From: Pseudomonadota bacterium
Lineage (GTDB): Bacteria; Pseudomonadota; Gammaproteobacteria; Burkholderiales; Burkholderiaceae_F
Assembly (NCBI GenBank): GCA_021823635.1
Contig: JAKANT010000175.1
Span: 1 to 5,078 of the forward strand
Direction: 5' to 3'
Length of the DNA stretch: 5,078 nt
Made by a program: the position numbers and the translations under genes. The notes beneath the pieces are model-generated. The model was not told the origin of the DNA, ran no database searches, and saw nothing but the letters and a program-made list of their open reading frames with translations. This document shows, piece by piece, positions 1-5,078 of this stretch. Position 1 is the stretch's first letter. Every line of letters starts with the position of its first letter.

Positions 1-74
1 TGTAGCGTTTCGACCGCGCGGCGTCGGATGGCGGGGAAATCGGTGGCTTTCAGCAGCGGCAGGGTGGCGTGCAT
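1..74 (-). CDS. ArsS-like radical SAM protein (N-terminal fragment, runs off left edge)
   Basis: Only the first 24 codons are present. The ATG is at 74-72 on the minus strand, and the peptide begins MHATLPLLKATDFPAIRR and continues to ...RAVETL. This matches my recollection of the N-terminus of the arsenosugar-biosynthesis radical SAM/Cys-rich proteins (ArsS type), in which a 'TDFPAIRR..LETLQVNLGY' stretch leads into the iron-sulfur CxxxCxxC motif. That motif would lie beyond the window, so neither the cluster cysteines nor the Cys-rich C-terminal domain can be checked. A GAGAG sequence (complement of 81-85) lies 6 bases before the ATG and supports the start. The dehydrogenase gene ends 68 bases upstream on the same strand, so co-transcription is possible. 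The family assignment rests on a short stretch of remembered similarity. Confidence 0.6.
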   Translation of the reverse strand, partial: MHATLPLLKATDFPAIRRRAVETL

Positions 75-142
75 CGGCGGCTCTCGGGTGGACGTGCTTG
101 GTCTACGGCGCAGGCGGCGCGCTGGATGCGTGGGACGCGCGT

Positions 143-1057
143 TCAGCGCTTGTCGCTGCGCGCGGCGCGCAGCCGGCGAATCAGGCTCGAGGTGTCCCAG
201 CGGCCGCCGCCCATCGCCTGCACGTCGCCGTAGAACTGGTCGACCAGCGCCGCCACCGGCAGCCGGGCGCCGTTGCGCCGCGCTTCGTCCAGGCACAGAC
301 CGAGGTCTTTGCGCATCCAGTCCACCGCGAAGCCGAAGTCGAACTCGTCGTCCACCATCGTCGTGCCGCGGTTGTCCATCTGCCAGCTCTGCGCCGCGCC
401 CTTGCCGATCACCGACAGCACGAGCTTCATGTCCAGCCCGGCGCGCTCGCCGAAGTGGATCGCTTCGGCCAGTCCCTGCAGCAGTCCGGCGATCGCGATC
501 TGGTTGACCATCTTCGCCAGTTGGCCGCAGCCGCTCGGCCCGATCAGCGTGACCGCGCGCGCCATCGCCATGATCACCGGCCGCGCGCGCTCGAACGCTT
601 CGCGGCTGCCGCCGCACATGACGGTCAGCACACCGTTGATCGCGCCCGCCTGCCCGCCGGATACCGGCGCATCGATGAACGACACGCCCTTGTCCGCGGC
701 CGCCGCCGCCAGTTCGCGCGCCACCGTGGCCGAGGCGGTCGTGTGATCGACGAAGATCGCGCCCGGCTGCATCGCCGACAGCGCGCCGTCCGCACCGAGC
801 ACGACACTGCGCAGATCGGCATCGTTGCCCACACAGGAAAAGACGATCTGCGCGCCGGCGGCCGCTTCGCGCGGCGTGGCCGCCAGCGCGCCGCCGTATT
901 CGTCCACCCAGCGCTCGGCCTTTGCGCGCGTGCGGTTGAACACCGTGACGTGATGGCCGGCGCGCGCCAGGTGGCCCGCCATCGGAAAGCCCATCACGCC
1001 CAGGCCGAGAAAAGCGACGCGATGCGGGGGACAGGGCTCGTAGGTCTTGGTCGTCAT
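143..1057 (-). CDS. NAD(P)-dependent beta-hydroxyacid dehydrogenase (GlxR/MmsB-like)
   Basis: Predicted cytosolic oxidoreductase of 304 aa, the normal length for the 3-hydroxyisobutyrate dehydrogenase / tartronate semialdehyde reductase family, which interconverts short 3-hydroxyacids and their semialdehydes. The N-terminal Rossmann fold has the dinucleotide motif GLGVMG (residues 18-23). The NRT at 41-43 at the end of the second strand has R42, which often goes with NADP(H) preference. DAPVSGG (129-135) is the substrate-binding signature. GQLAKMVNQ (179-187) carries the catalytic lysine (K182) and its partner asparagine (N186) at the start of the all-helical C-terminal domain. WMRKDL (247-252) holds a second conserved lysine near the cofactor. 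I chose the ATG at 1057 because it gives the usual short lead into the Rossmann strand; a TTG at 1126 would add 23 unconserved residues. No clear Shine-Dalgarno site precedes 1057. The substrate is not deducible: glyoxylate-pathway (GlxR), valine-catabolic (MmsB) or succinic semialdehyde reductase roles all remain open, and no pathway gene lies beside it. Confidence 0.93.
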   Translation of the reverse strand: MTTKTYEPCPPHRVAFLGLGVMGFPMAGHLARAGHHVTVFNRTRAKAERWVDEYGGALAATPREAAAGAQIVFSCVGNDADLRSVVLGADGALSAMQPGAIFVDHTTASATVARELAAAAADKGVSFIDAPVSGGQAGAINGVLTVMCGGSREAFERARPVIMAMARAVTLIGPSGCGQLAKMVNQIAIAGLLQGLAEAIHFGERAGLDMKLVLSVIGKGAAQSWQMDNRGTTMVDDEFDFGFAVDWMRKDLGLCLDEARRNGARLPVAALVDQFYGDVQAMGGGRWDTSSLIRRLRAARSDKR

Positions 1058-1088
1058 CGAGGTGGCGCGAGAGAGTCGAACGCGCCCG

Positions 1089-1094
1089 ATTCTA
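1089..1094 (-). promoter_or_regulatory. Possible -10 box for the dehydrogenase gene
   Basis: On the minus strand this reads TAGAAT, five of six matches to the sigma-70 consensus TATAAT, in otherwise GC-rich DNA. It would place transcription start near 1082, giving a leader of about 25 bases to the ATG at 1057. No convincing -35 hexamer lies 16-18 bases upstream, so this is a weak prediction. Confidence 0.25.
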
Positions 1095-1159
1095 TCGGCG
1101 CGCTCGCCGTGCGCTTCGCTGGACAAGGTCGGGACGCGTCAGGCATGCTTCGCGCGGCT

Positions 1160-1196
1160 CACGTGGGGCCCGCGCCGATCGGCGCCGGCCCACGTG
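1160..1196. repeat. 37-base imperfect palindrome bounded by CACGTG
   Basis: The element lies in the spacer between the divergent dehydrogenase and mipA-like genes. Its centre, 1172-1185, is a perfect 14-base palindrome (GCGCCGATCGGCGC). The outer arms 1160-1167 and 1189-1196 pair perfectly over 8 bases (CACGTGGG against CCCACGTG). Between them are two more pairs (1169-1170 with 1187-1188), one unpaired G (1168) and one C-C mismatch (1171/1186). It could be an operator for a dimeric regulator of either or both genes, or a hairpin in the mipA leader transcript. There is no T-run on either side, so a rho-independent terminator is unlikely. Confidence 0.6.
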
Positions 1197-1312
1197 AAGA
1201 CGTTTCCATCCTCTCCTCTCGATGTGCGATCCCGTTTTGCGCGAGATGCCGGCGATCGGCGGCGATCCGGCCGGCGTGGTCGCCGTCGTGCCGCGGCCGC
1301 AGCCAGTCGCCG

Positions 1313-2188
1313 ATGCCGCGGGCTGAGGTGCGCGCGCTGCTTGCCATGGCGTGGCTCGCGACGGCTTTGGGCGCCGGCACCGCGGCGGCGCAGTCGCGCA
1401 CGGAAAGGCTGCCGCTGTGGGAGCTCGGGGCGGGCGCCGCGCTCGCCTATCTTCCCGATTACCGCGGCGCCGACCAGGCGCGCGGTTATCTGCTGCCGTT
1501 TCCGTACTTCGTCTACCGCGGCGAGTTCGTGAAGGCCGACCGCGAGGGGCTGCGCGCGCGCTTCTTCGATACGCGTTACGTCGAGCTCGACGTCTCGGTC
1601 GGCGCCACCGTGCCGGTGAAAAGCAGCGACAACGGCGCGCGCGCCGGCATGCCAGATCTGAAACCGACGGTAGAGATCGGACCGGTGCTGAAGATCCACC
1701 TGGCGCACATCGGCGAGGGCGAACCCGGCCGGCGCGACTACGAGTTCGACCTGCGCCTGCCGGTGCGGCGTGCGCTGACCTGGCGCGACGGCGGTGCTGT
1801 CAGCGTCGGCACGCTGGCGTTCCCGCAGCTCAACGTCGACCGCAAGGTCTCGTTCGCCGGCGCGCGCTGGAACCTGGGGCTGTTGGCCGGCGGCTACTTC
1901 GGCGACCGCGCCTATCACGACTATTTCTACAGCGTGCCGCCGCAGTTCGCCACGCCGCAGCGGCCCGAATACCGGGCGCGCGGCGGCTTCGGCGGCTGGC
2001 AGGCGATCGGCGCCGTATCGGCGACTTACGGCAGGACTTGGGTCGGCGCCTTCGTCAAGGGCGACTGGCTCAACGGCGCGGTGTTCGAGGACAGCCCGCT
2101 CGTCAAAAGGCGTACCAACTTCGCCGCCGGCATCGGCGTCAGCCATATCTTCGCGCGCTCGCAGCGCGAGGTGGAGGTGGCGCGATGA
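1313..2188 (+). CDS. MipA/OmpV-family outer-membrane protein
   Basis: A 291-residue predicted outer-membrane beta-barrel of the MipA/OmpV family. The E. coli member interacts with the murein hydrolase MltA and the penicillin-binding protein PBP1B; other members are porin-like or linked to antibiotic response. Residues 1-26 look like a signal peptide: arginines at 3 and 7, hydrophobic core 8-22, and an AAA|Q cleavage site. The mature protein starts with the family signature PLWELGAGAALAYLPDYRG (34-52), then LPFPYFVYRGE (61-71), and ends with GAVFEDSPLV before the last strand GIGVSHIF. Eleven residues follow that final Phe (280). The ATG at 1313 is the most upstream reasonable start. GTG 1328 (MRALLAMAWLATAL) and ATG 1346 are alternatives; none has a good ribosome site, and the ATG at 1346 leaves the signal peptide without a positive charge. 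The stop overlaps the next start as ATGA, so this is the first gene of the operon. A specific role here, for example cell-envelope delivery of the pathway product, is inference only. Confidence 0.9.
   Translation: MPRAEVRALLAMAWLATALGAGTAAAQSRTERLPLWELGAGAALAYLPDYRGADQARGYLLPFPYFVYRGEFVKADREGLRARFFDTRYVELDVSVGATVPVKSSDNGARAGMPDLKPTVEIGPVLKIHLAHIGEGEPGRRDYEFDLRLPVRRALTWRDGGAVSVGTLAFPQLNVDRKVSFAGARWNLGLLAGGYFGDRAYHDYFYSVPPQFATPQRPEYRARGGFGGWQAIGAVSATYGRTWVGAFVKGDWLNGAVFEDSPLVKRRTNFAAGIGVSHIFARSQREVEVAR
2173..2178 (+). promoter_or_regulatory. Strong ribosome binding site for the COG4648-type gene
   Basis: GGAGGT lies inside the end of the mipA-like coding region, 6 bases before the ATG at 2185. 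It is the best Shine-Dalgarno match in the window and fixes that start. It also explains part of the charged C-terminal tail of the upstream protein, which has to encode this site. Confidence 0.75.
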
Positions 2189-2868
2189 ACGCGCGCAATG
2201 CCGCCGCATCCGAGGCGTTGCGGTTCGATCGCGCGCGAGCGTGGCAGGTGGCGGCGCTGCTCGCGGTGGCGACCTCCCTGCACGTGATCCCGCAGTGGCT
2301 GGCGCCGTGGATCGATCCGGCGCTGTCGATGATCGCGCTGATGGTGATCGACGCGCTGGTGTTCGCGCTCGTGGTGCGCTCCATCGGTTCGGCCAAGGTG
2401 GCCGGGATACTGGCGCTGATCTTCGTCGCCGTACTGTATTCGCGCCAACGGCAGCTGGTGGCGCTGCCGTCGATCGCGCTCAACCTGCTGTGCGCGGCGG
2501 TGTTCGCGCTGACGCTGGCGCCGGGGCGCACACCGCTGATCGAGGCGATCGCCGCGCATGCGATCGGGCGCGACGCGATCGACGCCGACTTCGCGCGCTA
2601 TCTGCGCGGCGTGACGGCGGCGTGGGTTGTCTTCTTCCTGGCGCTGGCGGCGGCGTCGGCCGTCCTCGCGCTCGCCGCGCCGTTCGCCTGGTGGTCGCTT
2701 TTCGTCAACGTGCTGTCGTGGCCGCTGATCGGGCTGATGTTCGTCGCCGAGTACGCCTACCGGCGGCTGCGCCATCCGTACCTGCCGGCGCACACGCCGC
2801 TGCAGACGATCGCCAGCGCGCTCGCCTTTCCCGCGCGCGCGGCGCGGCGCGCGTTCGAGGCGCAATGA
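2185..2868 (+). CDS. COG4648-type polytopic membrane protein (aryl-polyene cluster type)
   Basis: A 227-residue integral inner-membrane protein of unknown biochemical role. About six hydrophobic segments are visible, at roughly 20-38, 47-65, 70-86, 92-112, 143-165 and 167-190, with a basic C-terminal tail (from about 193). The 'TPLIEAIA' stretch (116-123), the 'YLRGVTAAWVVFF' stretch (139-151) and 'LIGLMFVAEYAYRRLR' (181-196) resemble the COG4648 proteins that sit between the acyl carrier proteins and the ligase in aryl polyene clusters (ApeG position in the E. coli naming as I recall it). The start overlaps the previous stop (ATGA) and has a GGAGGT ribosome site; its stop overlaps the next ATG in the same way. 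The assignment comes from remembered sequence pattern plus gene order. By hydropathy alone it would be just a small membrane protein. Confidence 0.75.
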   Translation: MNARNAAASEALRFDRARAWQVAALLAVATSLHVIPQWLAPWIDPALSMIALMVIDALVFALVVRSIGSAKVAGILALIFVAVLYSRQRQLVALPSIALNLLCAAVFALTLAPGRTPLIEAIAAHAIGRDAIDADFARYLRGVTAAWVVFFLALAAASAVLALAAPFAWWSLFVNVLSWPLIGLMFVAEYAYRRLRHPYLPAHTPLQTIASALAFPARAARRAFEAQ

Positions 2869-4214
2869 ACCGGATCGCGTTGATCGCGCACGCCACGGCG
2901 GCCGACACGCTCGCCTACGTCGGCGCGCGCGCGGTGTCGGCCGGAGAGTTCGTCGCCGACGTGCTGCGGCTGGCGGCGCGGTTGCGGGCGCAGGCGCCGC
3001 AGGCGCGCTACGTCGTCAACGCGCTCGCCGACCGCTACCGCTTCGCGGTCGCGTTCTGCGCGGCGCTGGTCGAGGGTCGCGTGAACCTACTGCCCGGCTC
3101 GCGCGCGCCGGCGGCGCTGGCCGAACTGGCCGCCGCGTATCCGCAGCACGTCGCGGTCACCGACGGCGAGCTGGCGGGCGGCTTTGCCAGCGGTTTCGTG
3201 TTCGATGAGGCGCCGGCGCAGGCGTCGGACTGGCCGCCACCGCAGATCGCCGCCGAGGCGCTGGCGGCCATCGCCTTCACCTCCGGCAGTACCGGCAAGC
3301 CGGTTCCGCACGCCAAGACCTGGGGCAGCCTGGTCGCGAGCGTGCGCGCCGAGCGCGCGGCGCTGGCCATCGACGCCGATGCCTTCGACACGGTGCTGCT
3401 GGGCACCGTCGGCCCGCAGCACATGTACGGGCTCGAATCGACGGTGCTGCTGGCGCTCGCCAACGGCTTGGCGCTCGCGGCCGCGCATCCGCTGCACCCG
3501 CACGAGATCGCCGCCGCGCTGGCCGCGGTGCGGGGCCGTCGCGTGCTGGTGACGACCCCCGTGCATCTGCGCGCGCTGGCCGCCGCCAGCCCGGCGCTGC
3601 CGCCGCTGGATCGCATCGTCTGCGCCACCGCGCCGCTGCCGCAAGAGCTGGCAGCGCACTGCGAGGCGCTGTGGGCGACGCGAGTGTTCGAGATCTACGG
3701 CTGCACAGAAACCGGCCAGATCGCCGCCCGCCGCACCACCGCCGATGCGTGGTGGCGCGCGTTTCCCGGCGTGCGCATCGAGGAGCGCGACGGTGCCTTC
3801 TGGGCGGGCGGCGGCCACGTGGCGCAGCCTGCGGCGCTCGCGGACCGGCTGCGGCTGCGCGATGCGCACACCTTCCAGCTCGAAGGACGCACGAGCGATC
3901 TGGTCAACGTGGCCGGCAAACGCACTTCGCTGGCGGCGCTGAACCACGCTCTGCTCGCGGTCGAAGGCGTGATCGACGGCACGTTCTTCGTGCCGCAGGA
4001 AAGCGGCGAGCGCGAGCCGCGGCTGATCGCGTTCGCGGTCGCGCCGGGCCGCACGCGGCGCGAAATCCTCGCCGCGCTGCGGCTGCGCATCGACCCCGTG
4101 TTCCTGCCGCGGCCGCTGGTGCTGGTCGAGCGGCTGCCGCGCAACGCCACCGGCAAGCTGCCGCGCGCGGCGCTGACCGCGCTCGCCAGCCGCCATCTGG
4201 AACGCCGCGCGTGA
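2865..4214 (+). CDS. ANL-family AMP-dependent acyl/aryl ligase (ApeH-like)
   Basis: A 449-residue adenylating enzyme that would activate a carboxylic acid with ATP and transfer the acyl group to a carrier protein or CoA thiol. ANL motifs appear in order: the P-loop-like A3 motif TSGSTGKP (139-146), A5 YGCTETG (278-284), a probable A7 aspartate at D327 in ADRLRLRD, A8 GRTSDLVNVAGKR (341-353), and A10 PRNATGK (425-431) with the catalytic lysine K431. At about 450 residues it is shorter than typical acyl-CoA synthetases (500-600). The N-terminal part is reduced, as in the ligases of aryl polyene clusters, which load 4-hydroxybenzoate on an acyl carrier protein. GAGG (2857-2860) sits 4 bases before the ATG, and both ends overlap the neighbouring genes by 4 bases. 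An aromatic substrate is inferred from context; no carrier protein is visible nearby. A medium-chain acyl ligase is the main alternative. Confidence 0.88.
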   Translation: MNRIALIAHATAADTLAYVGARAVSAGEFVADVLRLAARLRAQAPQARYVVNALADRYRFAVAFCAALVEGRVNLLPGSRAPAALAELAAAYPQHVAVTDGELAGGFASGFVFDEAPAQASDWPPPQIAAEALAAIAFTSGSTGKPVPHAKTWGSLVASVRAERAALAIDADAFDTVLLGTVGPQHMYGLESTVLLALANGLALAAAHPLHPHEIAAALAAVRGRRVLVTTPVHLRALAAASPALPPLDRIVCATAPLPQELAAHCEALWATRVFEIYGCTETGQIAARRTTADAWWRAFPGVRIEERDGAFWAGGGHVAQPAALADRLRLRDAHTFQLEGRTSDLVNVAGKRTSLAALNHALLAVEGVIDGTFFVPQESGEREPRLIAFAVAPGRTRREILAALRLRIDPVFLPRPLVLVERLPRNATGKLPRAALTALASRHLERRA

Positions 4215-4522
4215 CGCCGGCCGGCTCGTTCTCGCTGCCGGCGTCGCACCCGATGTTCGCCGGCCACTTTCCCGGCAATCCGATCGTGCCGGGCGCCTAC
4301 CTGCTGGCGCTCGTCGAGCGCTACGCGAACGATTGGCTGCGCGCGCAGGGACGCGCCGAACGCGTGGTCGGCGTGGCGAGCGTCAAGTTCCTGCGCCCGC
4401 TGCGGCCAGACGAAACGTGCGCGGTGGCGTTCGCCGCACCGGCCGACGGACGGCTGCGGTTTCGGCTCGACGTGGCCGGCGCATCGTGCGCGAGCGGGGC
4501 GCTGATGCTCGATGCGCTTTGA
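4211..4522 (+). CDS. Short FabZ/ApeI-like hotdog dehydratase
   Basis: A 103-residue single-hotdog protein related to 3-hydroxyacyl-ACP dehydratases. The signature HPMFAGHFPGNPIVPGA (13-29) covers the catalytic-histidine loop, with His19 in GHFPGNP as the expected catalytic base. In FabZ the partner glutamate lies 14 residues after this histidine; that position here is Ala33, and the nearest acid is Glu36. It is shorter than FabZ (about 140-150 aa) because it lacks the N-terminal strand/helix, as ApeI-type proteins of pigment clusters do. The second half, with VKFLRPLRPDE (about 60-70), is the usual hotdog beta-sheet. The GTG start overlaps the ligase stop (GTGA), with only a weak GGAA (4199-4202) as ribosome site, so translation is probably coupled. 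Likely role: dehydration of 3-hydroxyacyl-carrier-protein intermediates in a polyene-type pathway, or a non-catalytic partner if the missing acid matters. Confidence 0.85.
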   Translation: MTPAGSFSLPASHPMFAGHFPGNPIVPGAYLLALVERYANDWLRAQGRAERVVGVASVKFLRPLRPDETCAVAFAAPADGRLRFRLDVAGASCASGALMLDAL

Positions 4523-4719
4523 CCGCCGCTGAAAGTTGATTCGGCACACCCGACCGTAGCGGATTGTGACGGAGAGGGGTTGTTGGCGCCGCGCGGCGAG
4601 ACGTTCGCGTGCAAGACTACCTTACGATGTGCATTCTCCCGCGTGCTTAACGGAACGACTGTCCGCTTTACGCCTCGGTCTTTCGGTAGCATCAGTACGG
4701 ACTCCAAAGGGCCATCTCG
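4523..4719. other. Intergenic spacer at the composition boundary
   Basis: No gene is recognised in these 197 bases. The only notable structure is a 12-base perfect palindrome, CGCCGCGCGGCG (4587-4598), without a following T-run. TACGAT (4623-4628) resembles a -10 box but has no credible -35 partner. GC content falls from the very high level of the operon to about 57% within this stretch (hand count for 4621-4680), which suggests the junction of native and acquired DNA is here. Confidence 0.5.
4706..4711 (+). promoter_or_regulatory. Ribosome binding site supporting a TTG start
   Basis: AAAGGG ends 8 bases before the TTG at 4720, a good spacing. The in-frame stop TAG at 4687-4689 limits the gene to starts after 4690, and the only other nearby candidate, GTG 4741, has no purine-rich site in front. 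This is why I start the methyltransferase at TTG 4720. Confidence 0.5.
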
Positions 4720-5078
4720 TTGATCGAAACCGCGACACCCGTGATTGGCAAGTCCCGGTACCCGCTTGACGAATGGGTGCCGGAGGAATTGCGCGCACTC
4801 GACAACCCTCAAACCGCGATTCCCGCTATTGCCCGCGACTCGCGCCTGATGCGCCTCGTCGAGCAGGCGGTGCAAATGGTTCCCACCACGCATCATTTGT
4901 TTCTTCGGGATGCGCGAGTTTTCGACGATTTGGCGCCGAATTCGGTGCACCTGATTGTTACCTCGCCTCCTTACTGGACATTGAAGCAGTATCGGCACGC
5001 CGAAGGGCAACTTGGACACGTGTCGGACTATGAGACGTTTCTGACCGAGCTTGACCGGGTGTCGACACGCTGCTTCGA
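4720..5078 (+). CDS. DNA methyltransferase, SPPY (amino-methylating) type, N-terminal part
   Basis: The first 119 codons of a gene that runs off the right edge. The product is a probable site-specific DNA methyltransferase adding a methyl group to the exocyclic amine of cytosine (N4) or adenine (N6). The catalytic motif IV TSPPYW (81-86) is complete, preceded by the typical DDLAPNSVHLIV lead-in (69-80) and followed by 'QLGHVSDYETFLTELDRV' (97-114), the usual helix after motif IV in this family. SPPY favours, but does not prove, N4-cytosine. Motif IV near the N-terminus suggests the beta arrangement, with the S-adenosylmethionine-binding FxGxG motif later, outside the window. About 60 residues (including SRYPLDEWVPEEL, 12-24) form an N-terminal extension I cannot assign. 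Codon use is richer in A/T third positions (ATT, CCT, TTG, CAA, GTT) than in the genes to the left, pointing to horizontal transfer. Whether a restriction enzyme partner follows cannot be seen. Confidence 0.87.
   Translation, partial: MIETATPVIGKSRYPLDEWVPEELRALDNPQTAIPAIARDSRLMRLVEQAVQMVPTTHHLFLRDARVFDDLAPNSVHLIVTSPPYWTLKQYRHAEGQLGHVSDYETFLTELDRVSTRCF

Noticed and set aside
98..1312. Plus-strand open frame reading continuously into the mipA-like gene (696 codons in total)
   Set aside because: The upstream part is antisense to the well-supported dehydrogenase, has low-complexity Ala/Arg/His-rich translation, and lacks any family resemblance. Stops are rare by chance in DNA this GC-rich.
1139..2209. 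Minus-strand open frame of 356 codons opposite the mipA-like gene
   Set aside because: It is Arg/Ala-rich with no recognisable motif. The opposite strand encodes clear MipA/OmpV signatures, so this is a GC-driven shadow.
3087..4196. Minus-strand open frame of 369 codons opposite the ligase
   Set aside because: The plus strand carries all the ANL motifs in order. The antisense product is Gln/Arg/Ala-rich and featureless.
4541..4553. Small inverted repeat TCGG-CACAC-CCGA just after the operon as a terminator hairpin
   Set aside because: The stem is only 4 base pairs with no T-run, too weak to call.
4587..4598. GC palindrome CGCCGCGCGGCG after the dehydratase as a terminator
   Set aside because: The perfect 12-base palindrome has no loop and no T-run afterwards. 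Short palindromes of this kind are expected in high-GC DNA.
4321..5019. Minus-strand open frame of 232 codons across the spacer and methyltransferase start
   Set aside because: It overlaps the dehydratase and the TSPPYW-containing frame, both with real family motifs, and shows none of its own.

Overview
The window is very GC-rich DNA with Gram-negative features: an outer-membrane MipA/OmpV-type protein, an aryl-polyene-type ligase and dehydratase, and good GGAGG-type ribosome binding sites. It most likely comes from a beta- or gammaproteobacterium. That placement is inferred from gene families and base composition; there is no marker gene here to fix the lineage.

Left part (1-1057, minus strand): the first 24 codons of a probable radical SAM protein of the ArsS type run off the left edge. 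Upstream of it on the same strand is a complete beta-hydroxyacid dehydrogenase gene (GlxR/MmsB-like). The two are 68 bases apart and may be co-transcribed.

Divergent spacer (1058-1312): no gene. It holds a large imperfect palindrome (1160-1196) flanked by CACGTG on both sides, and a possible minus-strand -10 box.

Centre (1313-4522, plus strand): four tightly packed genes encode a MipA/OmpV-family outer-membrane protein, a polytopic COG4648-type membrane protein, an ANL-family AMP-dependent acyl/aryl ligase, and a short FabZ-like hotdog dehydratase. Each of the three junctions is a 4-base start/stop overlap (ATGA, ATGA, GTGA), so this is almost certainly one translationally coupled operon. 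The last three genes are a block familiar from aryl polyene (APE) pigment clusters, where they lie downstream of two acyl carrier proteins. Here no carrier protein, ketosynthase or ketoreductase is visible; a porin-like protein sits in front and unrelated DNA follows. The block is therefore either one end of a rearranged pigment cluster or a separate small pathway.

Right part (4523-5078): base composition drops sharply. After a 197-base spacer comes the start of a DNA methyltransferase gene (TSPPYW motif) with a TTG start and codon use unlike its neighbours. It runs off the right edge and is probably horizontally acquired, possibly part of a restriction-modification locus.

I found no tRNA, rRNA, CRISPR array, insertion sequence or convincing rho-independent terminator.
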